Positions 1-7,512 of a DNA stretch of 64,000 nt are shown here, piece by piece. The stretch is from Ramlibacter agri (GTDB lineage: Bacteria; Pseudomonadota; Gammaproteobacteria; Burkholderiales; Burkholderiaceae_C). The position numbers and the translations under genes were made by a program. How positions within the stretch are numbered: the first letter of the stretch is position 1; each line of letters begins with the position of its first letter. The stretch is taken from contig NZ_JABBFX010000004.1 of the NCBI RefSeq assembly GCF_012927085.1, positions 1-64,000 of the forward strand, read 5' to 3'. The notes under the pieces are model-generated. The model was not told the origin of the DNA, did no database searches, and was given only the letters and a program-made list of their open reading frames with translations.

Positions 1-1
1 G

Positions 2-229
2 GGCGTGCTGCTGGACGCGGGAGCCGAACTGCTCCCCACAGCCTGCGGTGCCTGCTCCGGCTACGGCGGCAGCATCCCGGACGGCGCCAACGTGGTGGCG
101 ACCACCGCGCGCAACTTCAAGGGCCGCATGGGCTCGGCGACCGCGCAGGTCTACCTGGCCTCGCCGTACACGGTGGCAGCCTCCGCGCTGCGAGGCCGCA
201 TCACCGACCCGCGCGAGGTGCTGGCATGA
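2..229 (+). CDS. Aconitase/LeuC-family dehydratase large subunit, C-terminal part
   Basis: This is the last 75 residues of a gene that begins before the window. The segment PTACGACSGYGG holds the C-x2-C pair that ligates the [4Fe-4S] cluster in LeuC/aconitase proteins, and NFKGRMGS matches the conserved substrate-loop region of isopropylmalate dehydratase large subunits. Its stop overlaps the start of the small-subunit gene by 4 bp (ATGA), so the two are translated together as the two halves of one dehydratase. The third gene is a flavoprotein rather than a leucine-pathway enzyme, so a catabolic hydroxyacid dehydratase (for example a dimethylmalate or isopropylmalate-like substrate) is as likely as leucine synthesis. 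The family is certain; the substrate is not. Confidence 0.85.
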   Translation, partial: GVLLDAGAELLPTACGACSGYGGSIPDGANVVATTARNFKGRMGSATAQVYLASPYTVAASALRGRITDPREVLA

Positions 230-741
230 GCGACAAGGACCAGCACAAGGTCTGGCGCCTGGGCGCCGACATCGACACCGACCAGCTCGCCCCCGGCGCG
301 TACATGAAGCTGGGCATCGACGGCATTGCGCCGCATTGCCTGGAGGTCGTGCGCCCCGAGTTCGCAGCCGCGGTTCGGCAAGGTGATGTCATCGCCGCCG
401 GCCCCAACTTCGGCATCGGTTCCTCGCGCGAGCAAGCCGCCGGCGCACTGGTGCAACTGGGCGTGCGCGCGGTGATCGCCCCCAGCTTCAGCGGCCTGTT
501 CTTCCGCAACGCCTTCAACCTCGGACTGCTCTTGCTGACCTGCAAGGAAGCAGAACAACTGAACGAAGGCGAACAGGTCACGCTCGACCTGCAGCAGATG
601 CAGGTCGTAACCGCAAATGGTCGGCAACTGGCCTGCGACCCCATCCCCGATTTCCTGCTCGACATGGTGCAGGCGGGTGGCCTGATGAACACGTTGCGGC
701 GCCGCCTGCAGCAGTCTCCCTCGACCCGAGCCGCATCATGA
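226..741 (+). CDS. Aconitase/LeuD-family dehydratase small subunit
   Basis: A 171-residue swivel-domain subunit that pairs with the upstream large subunit to form a [4Fe-4S] hydro-lyase. The fingerprint FGIGSSREQAAGAL (about residues 64-77) corresponds to the GSSREHAP substrate-binding loop of LeuD, and the early segment DIDTDQLAPG matches the start of the swivel domain. The length is normal for stand-alone archaeal-type or catabolic LeuD-like subunits and shorter than enterobacterial LeuD. It starts at an ATG overlapping the large-subunit stop, and its own stop overlaps the next gene by 4 bp, so all three genes form one operon. The substrate is unknown. Confidence 0.85.
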   Translation: MSDKDQHKVWRLGADIDTDQLAPGAYMKLGIDGIAPHCLEVVRPEFAAAVRQGDVIAAGPNFGIGSSREQAAGALVQLGVRAVIAPSFSGLFFRNAFNLGLLLLTCKEAEQLNEGEQVTLDLQQMQVVTANGRQLACDPIPDFLLDMVQAGGLMNTLRRRLQQSPSTRAAS

Positions 742-2132
742 GCAAGTCCCCCGCACCCAGCCTCGTCCGCAACCAGCCGCTGCCCGAAGGCACGCCGCAC
801 GTGCCGGTGGTGATCGTCGGCGCCGGCGCCTGCGGCCTCACGACCGCCATCCGCTTGCGCGACGCCGGCATGGACTGCGTGCTGCTGGAACGCGACCAGG
901 TGCCGCAAGGTTCCACCGCGCTGTCCTCGGGTTTCATTCCCGCTGCCGGCACGCGGCTGCAGCAATCCAAGGGCATCGAGGACTCGCAGGCGCTGTTCGC
1001 CGAAGACGTGGTCGCGAAGACCCACGGCGAGGCCGCGCCGCACCTGGTGCAGGCCTACACCCGCGCCGTGCCGCAGGCGATCGACTCGCTGGAAGCGCAT
1101 GGCATCGTCTTCGAAGTGCTGGAAGGCTTCCTTTACCCCGGCCACCGTGCGCTGCGCATGCACGCCGTGCCGCAGCGCACCGGGGCCGCGCTGGTCGCGG
1201 CGCTGGAGCGGACGGCGACGGCAGCCGGCGCGGACATCCTCACCGAGGCGCTGGTGCGCGAGCTGTGGCTGGATGGCGATCGCATTGCCGGCATCGGCTA
1301 CGTGCGGCCCGATGGCGGCATGGAACACATCGCCTGCGACGAGGTGGTGCTGGCCTGCAACGGCTTCGGCGGCAACCAGGAGATGGTGCGCGAACTGCTG
1401 CCCGAGATGGCGAACGCCGATTACGGCGGCCACGTGGGCAACGACGGCACCGCCATCGCCTGGGGCAAGCAGCTGGGCGCGCGGCTGGCGGACCTGCGCG
1501 CCTACCAGGGCCACGGCTCCTGGGTCATCCCGCAGGGCGCCCTGATGACGTGGGCCGTCATCATGGAAGGCGGCGTGCAGATCAACGGGGAGGGCAAGCG
1601 CTTCCACGACGAGACGCACGGCTACTCCGAAGCGGCCGTGCACGTGCTGCACCAGCCGGGGCGCGTCGCCTGGAACGTCTTCGACGAGCCGCTGCTTGCG
1701 TTGGCCCGCACCTTCCCCGATTTCGTCGAGGCCGAGAAGGCCGGCGCGCTGCGCACCGCGCAGAACGAGGACGAACTGGCCAAGCTGCTTGGCTGCGACC
1801 CGCGCGCGCTGCGCGAGACGCTGGCAGGCGTCGCCGCCGGCCGCACCGACGCATTCGGCCGCAGCTTCAAGCGCGCGCTGGCCGCGCCTTTCCATGCGGT
1901 CAAGGTGACCGGGGCGCTGTTCCACACCCAAGGCGGCCTGGACATCGACGAGCAGTGCCGTGTGCTGCGCACCGACGGCACGCCGCTGCCCAACCTGGTC
2001 GCCGCCGGCGGTGCGGCGCGGGGCGTGTCGGGCAACGACGTGTCCGGTTACCTGTCCGGCAATGGCCTCCTCAGTGCCGTGGGCGGCGGCTGGGTGGCTG
2101 CGGGCACCGTCATCGATCGCTTGAAGGCCTGA
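738..2132 (+). CDS. FAD-dependent oxidoreductase, fumarate reductase flavoprotein family
   Basis: A 464-residue FAD_binding_2-type flavoprotein. The N-terminal Rossmann fingerprint VVIVGAGACGLTTAIRLRDAG (residues about 25-45) is followed by an acidic ribose-binding residue (LLERD). The segment GEGKRFHDETHGYSEA resembles the active-site helix of soluble fumarate reductases and ketosteroid dehydrogenases, and GGLDIDEQCRV and GNDVSGYLSGNGLLSA match the C-terminal FAD-binding part. There is no export signal, so it should be cytoplasmic. It is the third gene of the dehydratase operon (4-bp overlap), which suggests it oxidises or reduces the unsaturated acid made or used by that dehydratase. The substrate is inferred from context only. 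Confidence 0.8.
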   Translation: MSKSPAPSLVRNQPLPEGTPHVPVVIVGAGACGLTTAIRLRDAGMDCVLLERDQVPQGSTALSSGFIPAAGTRLQQSKGIEDSQALFAEDVVAKTHGEAAPHLVQAYTRAVPQAIDSLEAHGIVFEVLEGFLYPGHRALRMHAVPQRTGAALVAALERTATAAGADILTEALVRELWLDGDRIAGIGYVRPDGGMEHIACDEVVLACNGFGGNQEMVRELLPEMANADYGGHVGNDGTAIAWGKQLGARLADLRAYQGHGSWVIPQGALMTWAVIMEGGVQINGEGKRFHDETHGYSEAAVHVLHQPGRVAWNVFDEPLLALARTFPDFVEAEKAGALRTAQNEDELAKLLGCDPRALRETLAGVAAGRTDAFGRSFKRALAAPFHAVKVTGALFHTQGGLDIDEQCRVLRTDGTPLPNLVAAGGAARGVSGNDVSGYLSGNGLLSAVGGGWVAAGTVIDRLKA

Positions 2133-2205
2133 GAGCGACGCCGGCGCGGAATATTGCGCGCCGCGCCGGGGAGGGCGGCAGGCGCGCTCAAGCATAATTC
2201 CGGCG

Positions 2206-2922
2206 ATGCGCCAGATCGTCCTCGACACCGAAACCACCGGCCTGTCCGCCGAAACCGGCGACCGCATCATCGAGATCGGCTGCGTGGAGCTGCTGGCCCG
2301 CAAGCTGACCGGCAACAACAAGCACTTCTACCTGAACCCGGAGCGCGACTCGCACGAGGACGCGCTGAAGGTGCACGGCATCAGCAACGAGTTCCTGCGG
2401 GACAAGCCCAAGTTCGCCGCCGTCGTCGACGAACTGATGGAGTACTGCGCCGGCGCCGAGATCATCATCCACAACGCCTCGTTCGACATCGGCTTCCTGA
2501 ACAAGGAGCTGGAGCTGCTGGGGCGGCCGCCCTTCACGGGCCACGTGTCCAAGGTGACCGACTCGCTGGCCATGGCCAAGGAGCTGTTCCCGGGCAAGCG
2601 CAACAGCCTGGACGCCCTGTGCGACCGGCTGGAAGTGGACAACTCCGGCCGGACTCTGCACGGCGCGCTGCTGGACGCGGAGCTGCTGGCCGACGTCTAC
2701 ATCAACATGACGCGCGGCCAGGACGCGCTGCTGATGGACGTAGCGGATTCCGGCGCCGTGGGCGCCATCGTGACCCGCGTCGACCTGCGCCAGTTCACGC
2801 TGCCGGTGCTGCTGGCCAACGACCAGGAAGCGGCCGAACACGAGGACATGCTGAAGCAGTTGGACAAGGCGAGCGGCGGCAAGACAGTCTGGCGTCAGGT
2901 CCCTGTTTCAACTGTGGCATAA
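2206..2922 (+). CDS. dnaQ: DNA polymerase III epsilon subunit, 3'-5' proofreading exonuclease
   Basis: A 238-residue DEDDh exonuclease that proofreads for the replicative polymerase. All catalytic residues are visible: D7 and E9 in LDTETTG, D94 in HNASFDIGF, and H152 and D157 in LHGALLDAE. The length matches bacterial epsilon, and the tail carries a QLDKASG-type segment near the clamp and polymerase binding region. It lies immediately upstream of tRNA-Val, a common betaproteobacterial arrangement. The end of the gene overlaps a plausible extended -10 element (TGTGGCATAAT near 2913-2923) that may drive the tRNA. Confidence 0.93.
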   Translation: MRQIVLDTETTGLSAETGDRIIEIGCVELLARKLTGNNKHFYLNPERDSHEDALKVHGISNEFLRDKPKFAAVVDELMEYCAGAEIIIHNASFDIGFLNKELELLGRPPFTGHVSKVTDSLAMAKELFPGKRNSLDALCDRLEVDNSGRTLHGALLDAELLADVYINMTRGQDALLMDVADSGAVGAIVTRVDLRQFTLPVLLANDQEAAEHEDMLKQLDKASGGKTVWRQVPVSTVA

Positions 2923-2955
2923 TCGCTTTCTTCGCTGCACAACAGCAGCGAAATC

Positions 2956-3030
2956 GGGTGATTAGCTCAGCGGTAGAGCACTGCCTTCACACGGCAGGGG
3001 TCGCAGGTTCAAACCCTGCATCACCCACCA
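2956..3030 (+). tRNA. tRNA-Val (anticodon CAC), reconstituted at the integration site
   Basis: A full cloverleaf can be folded: acceptor GGGTGAT with ATCACCC, D arm GCTC/GAGC, anticodon stem CTGCC/GGCAG around loop TTCACAC (anticodon CAC, reads GUG), T arm GCAGG/CCTGC with TTCAAAC loop, and an encoded CCA. Length is 75 nt. From position 2982 on, the tRNA sequence is supplied by the integrated element, because the same 51 bp recurs at 57284-57334. The gene therefore remains intact after integration. Confidence 0.95.
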
Positions 3031-3032
3031 AT
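2982..3032 (+). repeat. attL core: left 51-bp direct repeat
   Basis: Identical over 51 bp to 57284-57334. It begins at the second base of the tRNA-Val anticodon stem and runs through the CCA end plus two bases. Immediately to the left the copies differ (C here, T at the right end), and to the right they diverge as CTCAAG versus TCGAGG. This is the usual signature of tyrosine-recombinase integration into a tRNA 3' half. Confidence 0.93.
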
Positions 3033-3035
3033 CTC

Positions 3036-3070
3036 AAGGCCTCGTAAGTCAATGATTTACGAGGCCTTTT
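3036..3070 (+). terminator. Element-borne terminator for tRNA-Val
   Basis: A perfect 12-bp hairpin (AAGGCCTCGTAA pairing with TTACGAGGCCTT, 9-nt loop GTCAATGAT) is followed by a short T run. It lies inside the element just beyond attL, so the element supplies the terminator for the rebuilt tRNA. It closely resembles the chromosomal hairpin at 57338-57373. Confidence 0.8.
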
Positions 3071-3196
3071 CAATTCTCAAGGCGTCCCGATCGTTCCCTC
3101 ATTGGCCCGCTTGGCTGTCGAAAATGCGGCTTCGCGACAGTTTTGCGCCAATGCCCTCCTGTACCCGCCGCAAGGCTTTTTCAGGAGAAATGATCG

Positions 3197-4597
3197 ATGG
3201 CTACCTTTGCAAAGCGCACTTACCAAACCTGGCGCGTGAAGTCCGAGAAGTCGGGCGTCCGTCAGCGCACCTTTCCCACCGAGGAAGCCGCACTGACCCA
3301 TGCGCGTGAACTCGCCGATGCCGGCTTCTCGGATGCGAAGGTCGTGGCGTTTACTTCCACATCGTGGCAGGTGCGCATCCGCACCGAGCTCGTGGGGGAG
3401 TTGACCAAGACCTTCAAGACCAAAGCGGAAGCGTCACAGTGGGCCAAGGAGCGGGAAGGAGAGATCGCCAAGCGCGAATTCGTGGACTACCGAACCGCGG
3501 ACCAAACCACCCTCGGACAGCTGCTGCAGAAGTACGAATCGAAGAAGCTCGGCGACAAGCCTGCTGATCATCCCGACAAAAGTCGGGTGCACAAGCTGTG
3601 CCGCCACCCGATCACCAGGTTCAAGATGTCTGTCATCCAGCCGAGTGACTTCGCTACCTATCGCGATCAGCGCCTCAAGGGTGAATTCGTGGAGCGAACG
3701 GCATCGGGGGCCGAGATCCGGTGGGACGCGGTCAAAGGGGCAACGGTCAACAAGGAACTGGAGCTGATGGCGCGGGTCATCGCGCTCGCGCGCAAGGAAT
3801 GGCACCTCCACCTGGCAAGAAATCCCGCATCTGGACTGTTGGTCAAACGCGTCGAGCTCACCGAGGCGGACGAGCGCGACCGCCGGCTGCACACCGAAGC
3901 AATGCGGGAGAACCTGGTCCCGTCCCGCGATCGCCGTAAGAGCGCGGACGACGAGTTCGAACTCGACCCCGAGACCGACGAACTGCTGGCGATGAGCCAG
4001 ACGGAGCAGCAATTGCTGCTGCGGGCTGCCAGGTACCCCGAGTGGTTTCGGCCACGAAAGAAAGTAGTAACGGTGGCCACGTTGCGGGCCCGCAAGAAGG
4101 CTCAGGAGAAGCCGCGGATCAAGACCCGCTTGAGGCGCAGCGCGAAGGTGTGGCCGATCATCAGCTTCGCGATCGAAACTGCGATGCGGCGAGGAGAGAT
4201 GCTCAAGCTTCGCTGGGAGTACGTGTATCTCAAAGACGGTTACCTGTTGCTGCCCGGAAGCATCACCAAAAACCGGAAGAAGCGGCTGGTTCCCCTGAGC
4301 CTGCGTGCGAAGCGCATCCTGCAAACCCGCCCGCGTACGTCTGAGTTCGTGTTCGACACCACGAAGGACACGATCAAGAAGGGGTTCGAGCGTGCCAAGC
4401 AGCGCGTCAACGTCGAAGACTTGCGCGTGCATGACCTTCGCCATGAGGGCACCAGTCGCCTTTTCGAGCGCACCAGCCTGCGGTCTGAAGAAATTGGGCA
4501 CATCACGGGTCACAACGATCCGCGCATGCTCAAGCGTTACTACAACATGCGGCCGGAGGAGTTCGTCCAGCGCTTCCAGAGCTCCTTCGTCAAGTGA
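3197..4597 (+). CDS. Tyrosine recombinase / site-specific integrase
   Basis: A 466-residue phage-type integrase that should catalyse insertion at, and excision from, tRNA-Val. The catalytic set is visible: R331 in AMRRGEML, a basic beta-turn region KNRKKR, H412-x2-R415 in HDLRHE, H439 in GHNDP, and nucleophile Y448 in LKRYYN. The N-terminal region (about 1-110) would be the arm-binding part, and residues 110-200 the SAM-like core-binding domain. The ATG at 3197 has AGGAG about 9 bases upstream. Residues about 215-300 hold a long charged insert between the core-binding and catalytic domains. It sits next to attL, the normal position for such an integrase. Confidence 0.95.
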   Translation: MATFAKRTYQTWRVKSEKSGVRQRTFPTEEAALTHARELADAGFSDAKVVAFTSTSWQVRIRTELVGELTKTFKTKAEASQWAKEREGEIAKREFVDYRTADQTTLGQLLQKYESKKLGDKPADHPDKSRVHKLCRHPITRFKMSVIQPSDFATYRDQRLKGEFVERTASGAEIRWDAVKGATVNKELELMARVIALARKEWHLHLARNPASGLLVKRVELTEADERDRRLHTEAMRENLVPSRDRRKSADDEFELDPETDELLAMSQTEQQLLLRAARYPEWFRPRKKVVTVATLRARKKAQEKPRIKTRLRRSAKVWPIISFAIETAMRRGEMLKLRWEYVYLKDGYLLLPGSITKNRKKRLVPLSLRAKRILQTRPRTSEFVFDTTKDTIKKGFERAKQRVNVEDLRVHDLRHEGTSRLFERTSLRSEEIGHITGHNDPRMLKRYYNMRPEEFVQRFQSSFVK

Positions 4598-4650
4598 CAT
4601 CCAGGCCCGCGCTGTTCGGGCGGGCAGGACGCGGCGCAAATAGTGGCCGA

Positions 4651-4758
4651 GTACACCGGGTACAGCCGGTACAGGCCGTATAGGCGGTACAGGCGATATA
4701 GGCGGTACAGGCGGTACAGGCGGTACAGGCGGTACAGGCGGTACAGGCGGTACAGGCT
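4651..4758. repeat. Twelve tandem copies of a 9-bp unit
   Basis: The unit is GTACAGGCG. Six copies from 4705 to 4758 are nearly identical, and six to the left (4651-4704) are progressively diverged (GTATAGGCG, ATATAGGCG, GTACAGCCG and similar). It lies between the convergent ends of the integrase gene and the minus-strand operon. The period of 9 would read as a tripeptide repeat, but no credible gene runs through it. It could be slippage-prone filler, an accessory-protein binding array or part of the attachment-site arms. Confidence 0.9.
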
Positions 4759-4789
4759 TCGCCGTTCAGTGTGACAGCCATTGAGCGGG

Positions 4790-4903
4790 TCAATCCCCGC
4801 GCCGGTATTCCCACCACAGAAGCGCCAATCCCACCGCGGCCGGGCCGCAGAGCACGAGAAGATACAGGACTTCCATCAAGTACCCCCAGGAAAGCAACGT
4901 CAT
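4790..4903 (-). CDS. Small single-span membrane protein, 37 residues
   Basis: This short frame starts at an ATG that overlaps the stop of the zinc-ribbon gene (ATGA) and is preceded by AGGAAGGA at good spacing. The product begins MTLLSWGYLMEVLYLLVLC, continues through an uninterrupted hydrophobic stretch of about 25 residues, and ends WWEYRRGD before TGA. That gives one membrane span, a tryptophan pair and a positively charged tail. It is the last gene of a four-gene operon with LAGLIDADG, AAA+ and zinc-ribbon proteins. Small membrane proteins in such positions are often membrane-damaging effectors or anchors; that role here is inference. No homologue is recognised. Confidence 0.6.
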   Translation of the reverse strand: MTLLSWGYLMEVLYLLVLCGPAAVGLALLWWEYRRGD

Positions 4904-5505
4904 GTTGGTCCTTCCTGCTGGGCCCGGTCCCTGAGCTCCTGTAGCCACGAATGCATGCTGTCAGAGTCAAGGTTGTCGAGGGCGAAGGTCGTGGGTGGAT
5001 TGCTGGCGATGGCCGCGGCCTCAGCGGCTGCGCGAATCAAGAGAGCCCTGGGCGAGAATTGCAACTCGTGGGCGAGGTCCACTGACCCACACCGCGCCAG
5101 GGCGATCACACTGGTGATGTCGAGCGCCAGCAGTCGTGGGCCTGCACATTCGCCGCATAGGGTGGCTTGCTGCCAATCGACCAGTTCCCGCAGTTTCCCG
5201 GGTTTCCCGCACTCCATGCAGGTGTGCATTGCCTTCTCGCGCGCTTTCCGCAGCAGGCCCTGAACCACCCGGTCTGTGGTCTCTGACTGGACCTGCAGCA
5301 GCCCGTCCTCCTCCCACCCTCCGTCGATCCGGATCGTGCAACGTTTCGAGCACGAAATGACAGCCAACCGGAAGCGGAGTTCTCCGTACAGCCGCTGCCA
5401 CCCCAGAGGAATTCGCTCGACGTGAAGGTTCAGCCGGTTCCAGCTGTCCGTAAACGCGTTGCGATCCTGGAGCGCGGTGTCGCACATCATCTGTTCAGTT
5501 GTCAC
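4900..5505 (-). CDS. Hypothetical zinc-ribbon protein
   Basis: A 201-residue protein of unknown function. A treble-clef or zinc-ribbon-like element is visible at about residues 110-145 (CMECGKPGKL, then LCGECAGPR; two C-x2-C knuckles). The GTG at 5505 is chosen because it lies one base after the AAA+ stop and has GGAGAG just upstream; a longer frame runs into the AAA+ gene. The C-terminal half (LAHELQFSPRALLIRAAAEA) is helical, with no enzyme motif that I can see. Its position between the AAA+ ATPase and the small membrane protein suggests a substrate or nucleic-acid adaptor for the ATPase. Confidence 0.7.
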   Translation of the reverse strand: MTTEQMMCDTALQDRNAFTDSWNRLNLHVERIPLGWQRLYGELRFRLAVISCSKRCTIRIDGGWEEDGLLQVQSETTDRVVQGLLRKAREKAMHTCMECGKPGKLRELVDWQQATLCGECAGPRLLALDITSVIALARCGSVDLAHELQFSPRALLIRAAAEAAAIASNPPTTFALDNLDSDSMHSWLQELRDRAQQEGPT

Positions 5506-5506
5506 G

Positions 5507-6868
5507 TTACTCTCCGTAGGGGTGCGCTGAAACAAAGCCGATCGGATGCCTGGATCGGAAATGCCGAGTCGGGACGTCAGCAACCTGCAGTTCGCGACGA
5601 CCCTGCGCCACGGCCGCGGCGCAGGCATCTTCGAGCGCGTGCCACACCTCACGGGCTGTGCGATTGAGAAGAGAATCGATGACGGCCTGTGGCAAGTGCT
5701 CCGGGAAGCTCTCCGCCCACGGCTCACGCCTGCGCAAGGCGCGGAATACGCTGCGCACAACGTGTACGCACTCGTCGTCAGTGGGCTCCCTCACTTCGAA
5801 GATGCGAAATCGCGATCGAAGTGGCCCATCGACCTCGGAGAGATCGTTGCTGGTGCCGATCCACTGCACGTGAGATGCGTCGACCTTCAGCCCAACGAAG
5901 GCGTCTTGAAAGTGGCTGGCCGAGACGGGTTCTAGCAGGCCTAGTAGAAAGTTCGCGCCGCCGTCGCTGTTCAGAGCGCGCGTTTTATCGATCTCGTCAA
6001 GCAGCACGACTGGCGAGAGGTATTCGCACTGCAGCGCGTTCCAGACGACCCCCGGCTTCCCTGTGCTGTAGCCCGCATCCAATCCAACGATGCTGAAACT
6101 CGCACTGAGGCTCGACATGTCGACGCGCGAGATTGGCATCCCCACCCACTTTGCGAGTCGCTCGGCAAAGGCGGTCTTGCCGCATCCCGCCGGGCCATTT
6201 AACAGAACCGGCGGCAGCCGAAACTCTGCACCGGCCACGCTACCGGCCAGTACGGCGCGCTTCCATACGAAATCGAGCACAGACCCGAAATGCGGGAATT
6301 CATTCCTTAGTTCCTGAAACTCCACTGAGGATCCAGGTGCCCCGAGTCGACGCATCTGTCCTGACATTGCAGCCCGTTCCAGTGTCTGAACAAGGCCTTC
6401 GCGTACGTCTTGCCGTTGCTTGCGCGCCCAGGCCAGCCGCTCGGTCATTTCATCGGCTTGGTAGAGGGGACGAAGGTGGCACAGGCGCCTGCCGTCATCA
6501 ACTGCAACGTCGTGTTCAGTGGCGTCTTCACGTTTCCCCGCGTCCCTCGCATCGCCGGTGGCAACCGTGATCTCGGGCGCTGCAGATAACTTGAGGGGCA
6601 CTTTGCTGGCGAGCGCCCGAACCGCGGCAAGCTGCAAAGCGAGATCCCGATCAGCCGAGCGACCTGCACGCATGCGTTCCCCTCGCACTTGCACCGCTGT
6701 CATTTGAGCTTGCGAAAGCAGGTCTCGCGCGCCCGCCGCGCCCGGGCGCAAGCCGATGTGGCCCTTGCTGACTGATCCGCGTGCGACTTGTGCCTCTGGC
6801 CCCTTTCGCACCAGGAACTTCTTCAGGCGCCGGATCACCTCGCGGTTGATGCTCCTTTGCACTTTCAC
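5507..6868 (-). CDS. AAA+ ATPase, Lon-like
   Basis: A 453-residue protein with one AAA+ module. Walker A GPAGCGKT is near residue 224, Walker B VVLLDEIDK near 286, sensor-1 WIGTSND near 345, and an arginine-finger region LRSRFRIF follows. The segment GYSTGKPGVVWNAL and the overall spacing recall the ATPase part of Lon, but no S16 protease domain follows. The first 200 residues are basic and of unknown fold. The GTG at 6868 gives a GTGA overlap with the LAGLIDADG gene; a frame extending to 6973 is less likely. It is probably the motor of the operon, remodelling a protein or nucleic-acid complex. Confidence 0.85.
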   Translation of the reverse strand: MKVQRSINREVIRRLKKFLVRKGPEAQVARGSVSKGHIGLRPGAAGARDLLSQAQMTAVQVRGERMRAGRSADRDLALQLAAVRALASKVPLKLSAAPEITVATGDARDAGKREDATEHDVAVDDGRRLCHLRPLYQADEMTERLAWARKQRQDVREGLVQTLERAAMSGQMRRLGAPGSSVEFQELRNEFPHFGSVLDFVWKRAVLAGSVAGAEFRLPPVLLNGPAGCGKTAFAERLAKWVGMPISRVDMSSLSASFSIVGLDAGYSTGKPGVVWNALQCEYLSPVVLLDEIDKTRALNSDGGANFLLGLLEPVSASHFQDAFVGLKVDASHVQWIGTSNDLSEVDGPLRSRFRIFEVREPTDDECVHVVRSVFRALRRREPWAESFPEHLPQAVIDSLLNRTAREVWHALEDACAAAVAQGRRELQVADVPTRHFRSRHPIGFVSAHPYGE

Positions 6869-7512
6869 GCCTCGCCGCGATTGAGGGCCCGCATGCGGTT
6901 GTAGTACCACTCCCTGCGCTTCCAGATGTCTTTTGAGTGGCCATGGGGCCCGGGGTGGACGTGGATAGCGCATTCACGCCTGAAGTTTTTCGCTTCAACC
7001 ACGTGGACGCGCTTGCGACGAAGATGCTCGACCAGGCGCTCCATCACGGCGTACGCGCTGAGGCCGTCGTAGATCAGCGAATAGCAACGGCGCCGCTGCT
7101 TTTTCGTCACCGGCGGCTCGGCGATGGTGCCGCAAATGCCGACCACCCACTCGAATTCCTCGAGAAGAGTACGACTTGTTTGGGCGATCTGCACGCGCAG
7201 CCGGTACACCGGCCGGCGCCCCGACTTCTTTCCGAACTTTTGGCGAGCGATGTGGATGCAACCCTCGCCATCCAGAATTCCAGCCGCCCATCCGATGTCC
7301 GCCTCGTTGGGGGTCGTGCATTTGCTGTACGGACTCATGAGGAATGGCTTCTTCAGTTTGCCTACCGTAGCGAGCATCTCGTCGACGGTGCTTGCTGCGG
7401 ATCGCGCTTGCGAAACTCCGTAGGCTGTGCCATCGAGATTCATGGGGTGCATGTCCAGACGGGCAGCGGTTGAAACGGTGGGCGGAGTGGCAGACGCGGT
7501 CGCAAGCTTCAT
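6865..7512 (-). CDS. LAGLIDADG-type endonuclease-like protein
   Basis: A 215-residue protein with one LAGLIDADG helix: IGWAAGILDGEGCIHIA at about residues 73-89, whose final acidic residue (E) is retained. It is followed by the beta-strand pattern of the fold (YRLRVQIAQTSRTLLEEF, GICGTIAEPP) and a basic helix LVEHLRRKRVHVVEAKNF. A single motif implies a homodimeric nuclease or DNA-binding protein. The ATG at 7512 is supported by AAAGGAG. Unlike classical homing endonucleases it is not inside an intron or intein; it heads a coupled operon with an AAA+ ATPase. Either a restriction-like nuclease or a WhiA-style DNA-binding regulator is possible. Confidence 0.8.
   Translation of the reverse strand: MKLATASATPPTVSTAARLDMHPMNLDGTAYGVSQARSAASTVDEMLATVGKLKKPFLMSPYSKCTTPNEADIGWAAGILDGEGCIHIARQKFGKKSGRRPVYRLRVQIAQTSRTLLEEFEWVVGICGTIAEPPVTKKQRRRCYSLIYDGLSAYAVMERLVEHLRRKRVHVVEAKNFRRECAIHVHPGPHGHSKDIWKRREWYYNRMRALNRGEA

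Noticed and set aside
201..2321. Long minus-strand open frame (about 700 codons) across the dehydratase/flavoprotein genes
   Set aside because: It is the antisense shadow of high-GC genes; the plus-strand genes have clear motifs and overlaps.
4651..4758. CRISPR array
   Set aside because: The unit is a 9-bp tandem repeat with no spacers and no cas genes are present anywhere in the window.
4590..4970. Minus-strand frame with threonine/alanine/cysteine tripeptide repeats
   Set aside because: The repeated peptide comes only from the 9-bp DNA repeat, and the frame conflicts with the well-supported small membrane gene and the zinc-ribbon gene.
6865..7512. Homing endonuclease inside an intron or intein
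   Set aside because: It has its own ribosome site, stands alone and is coupled to downstream genes; no interrupted host gene surrounds it.
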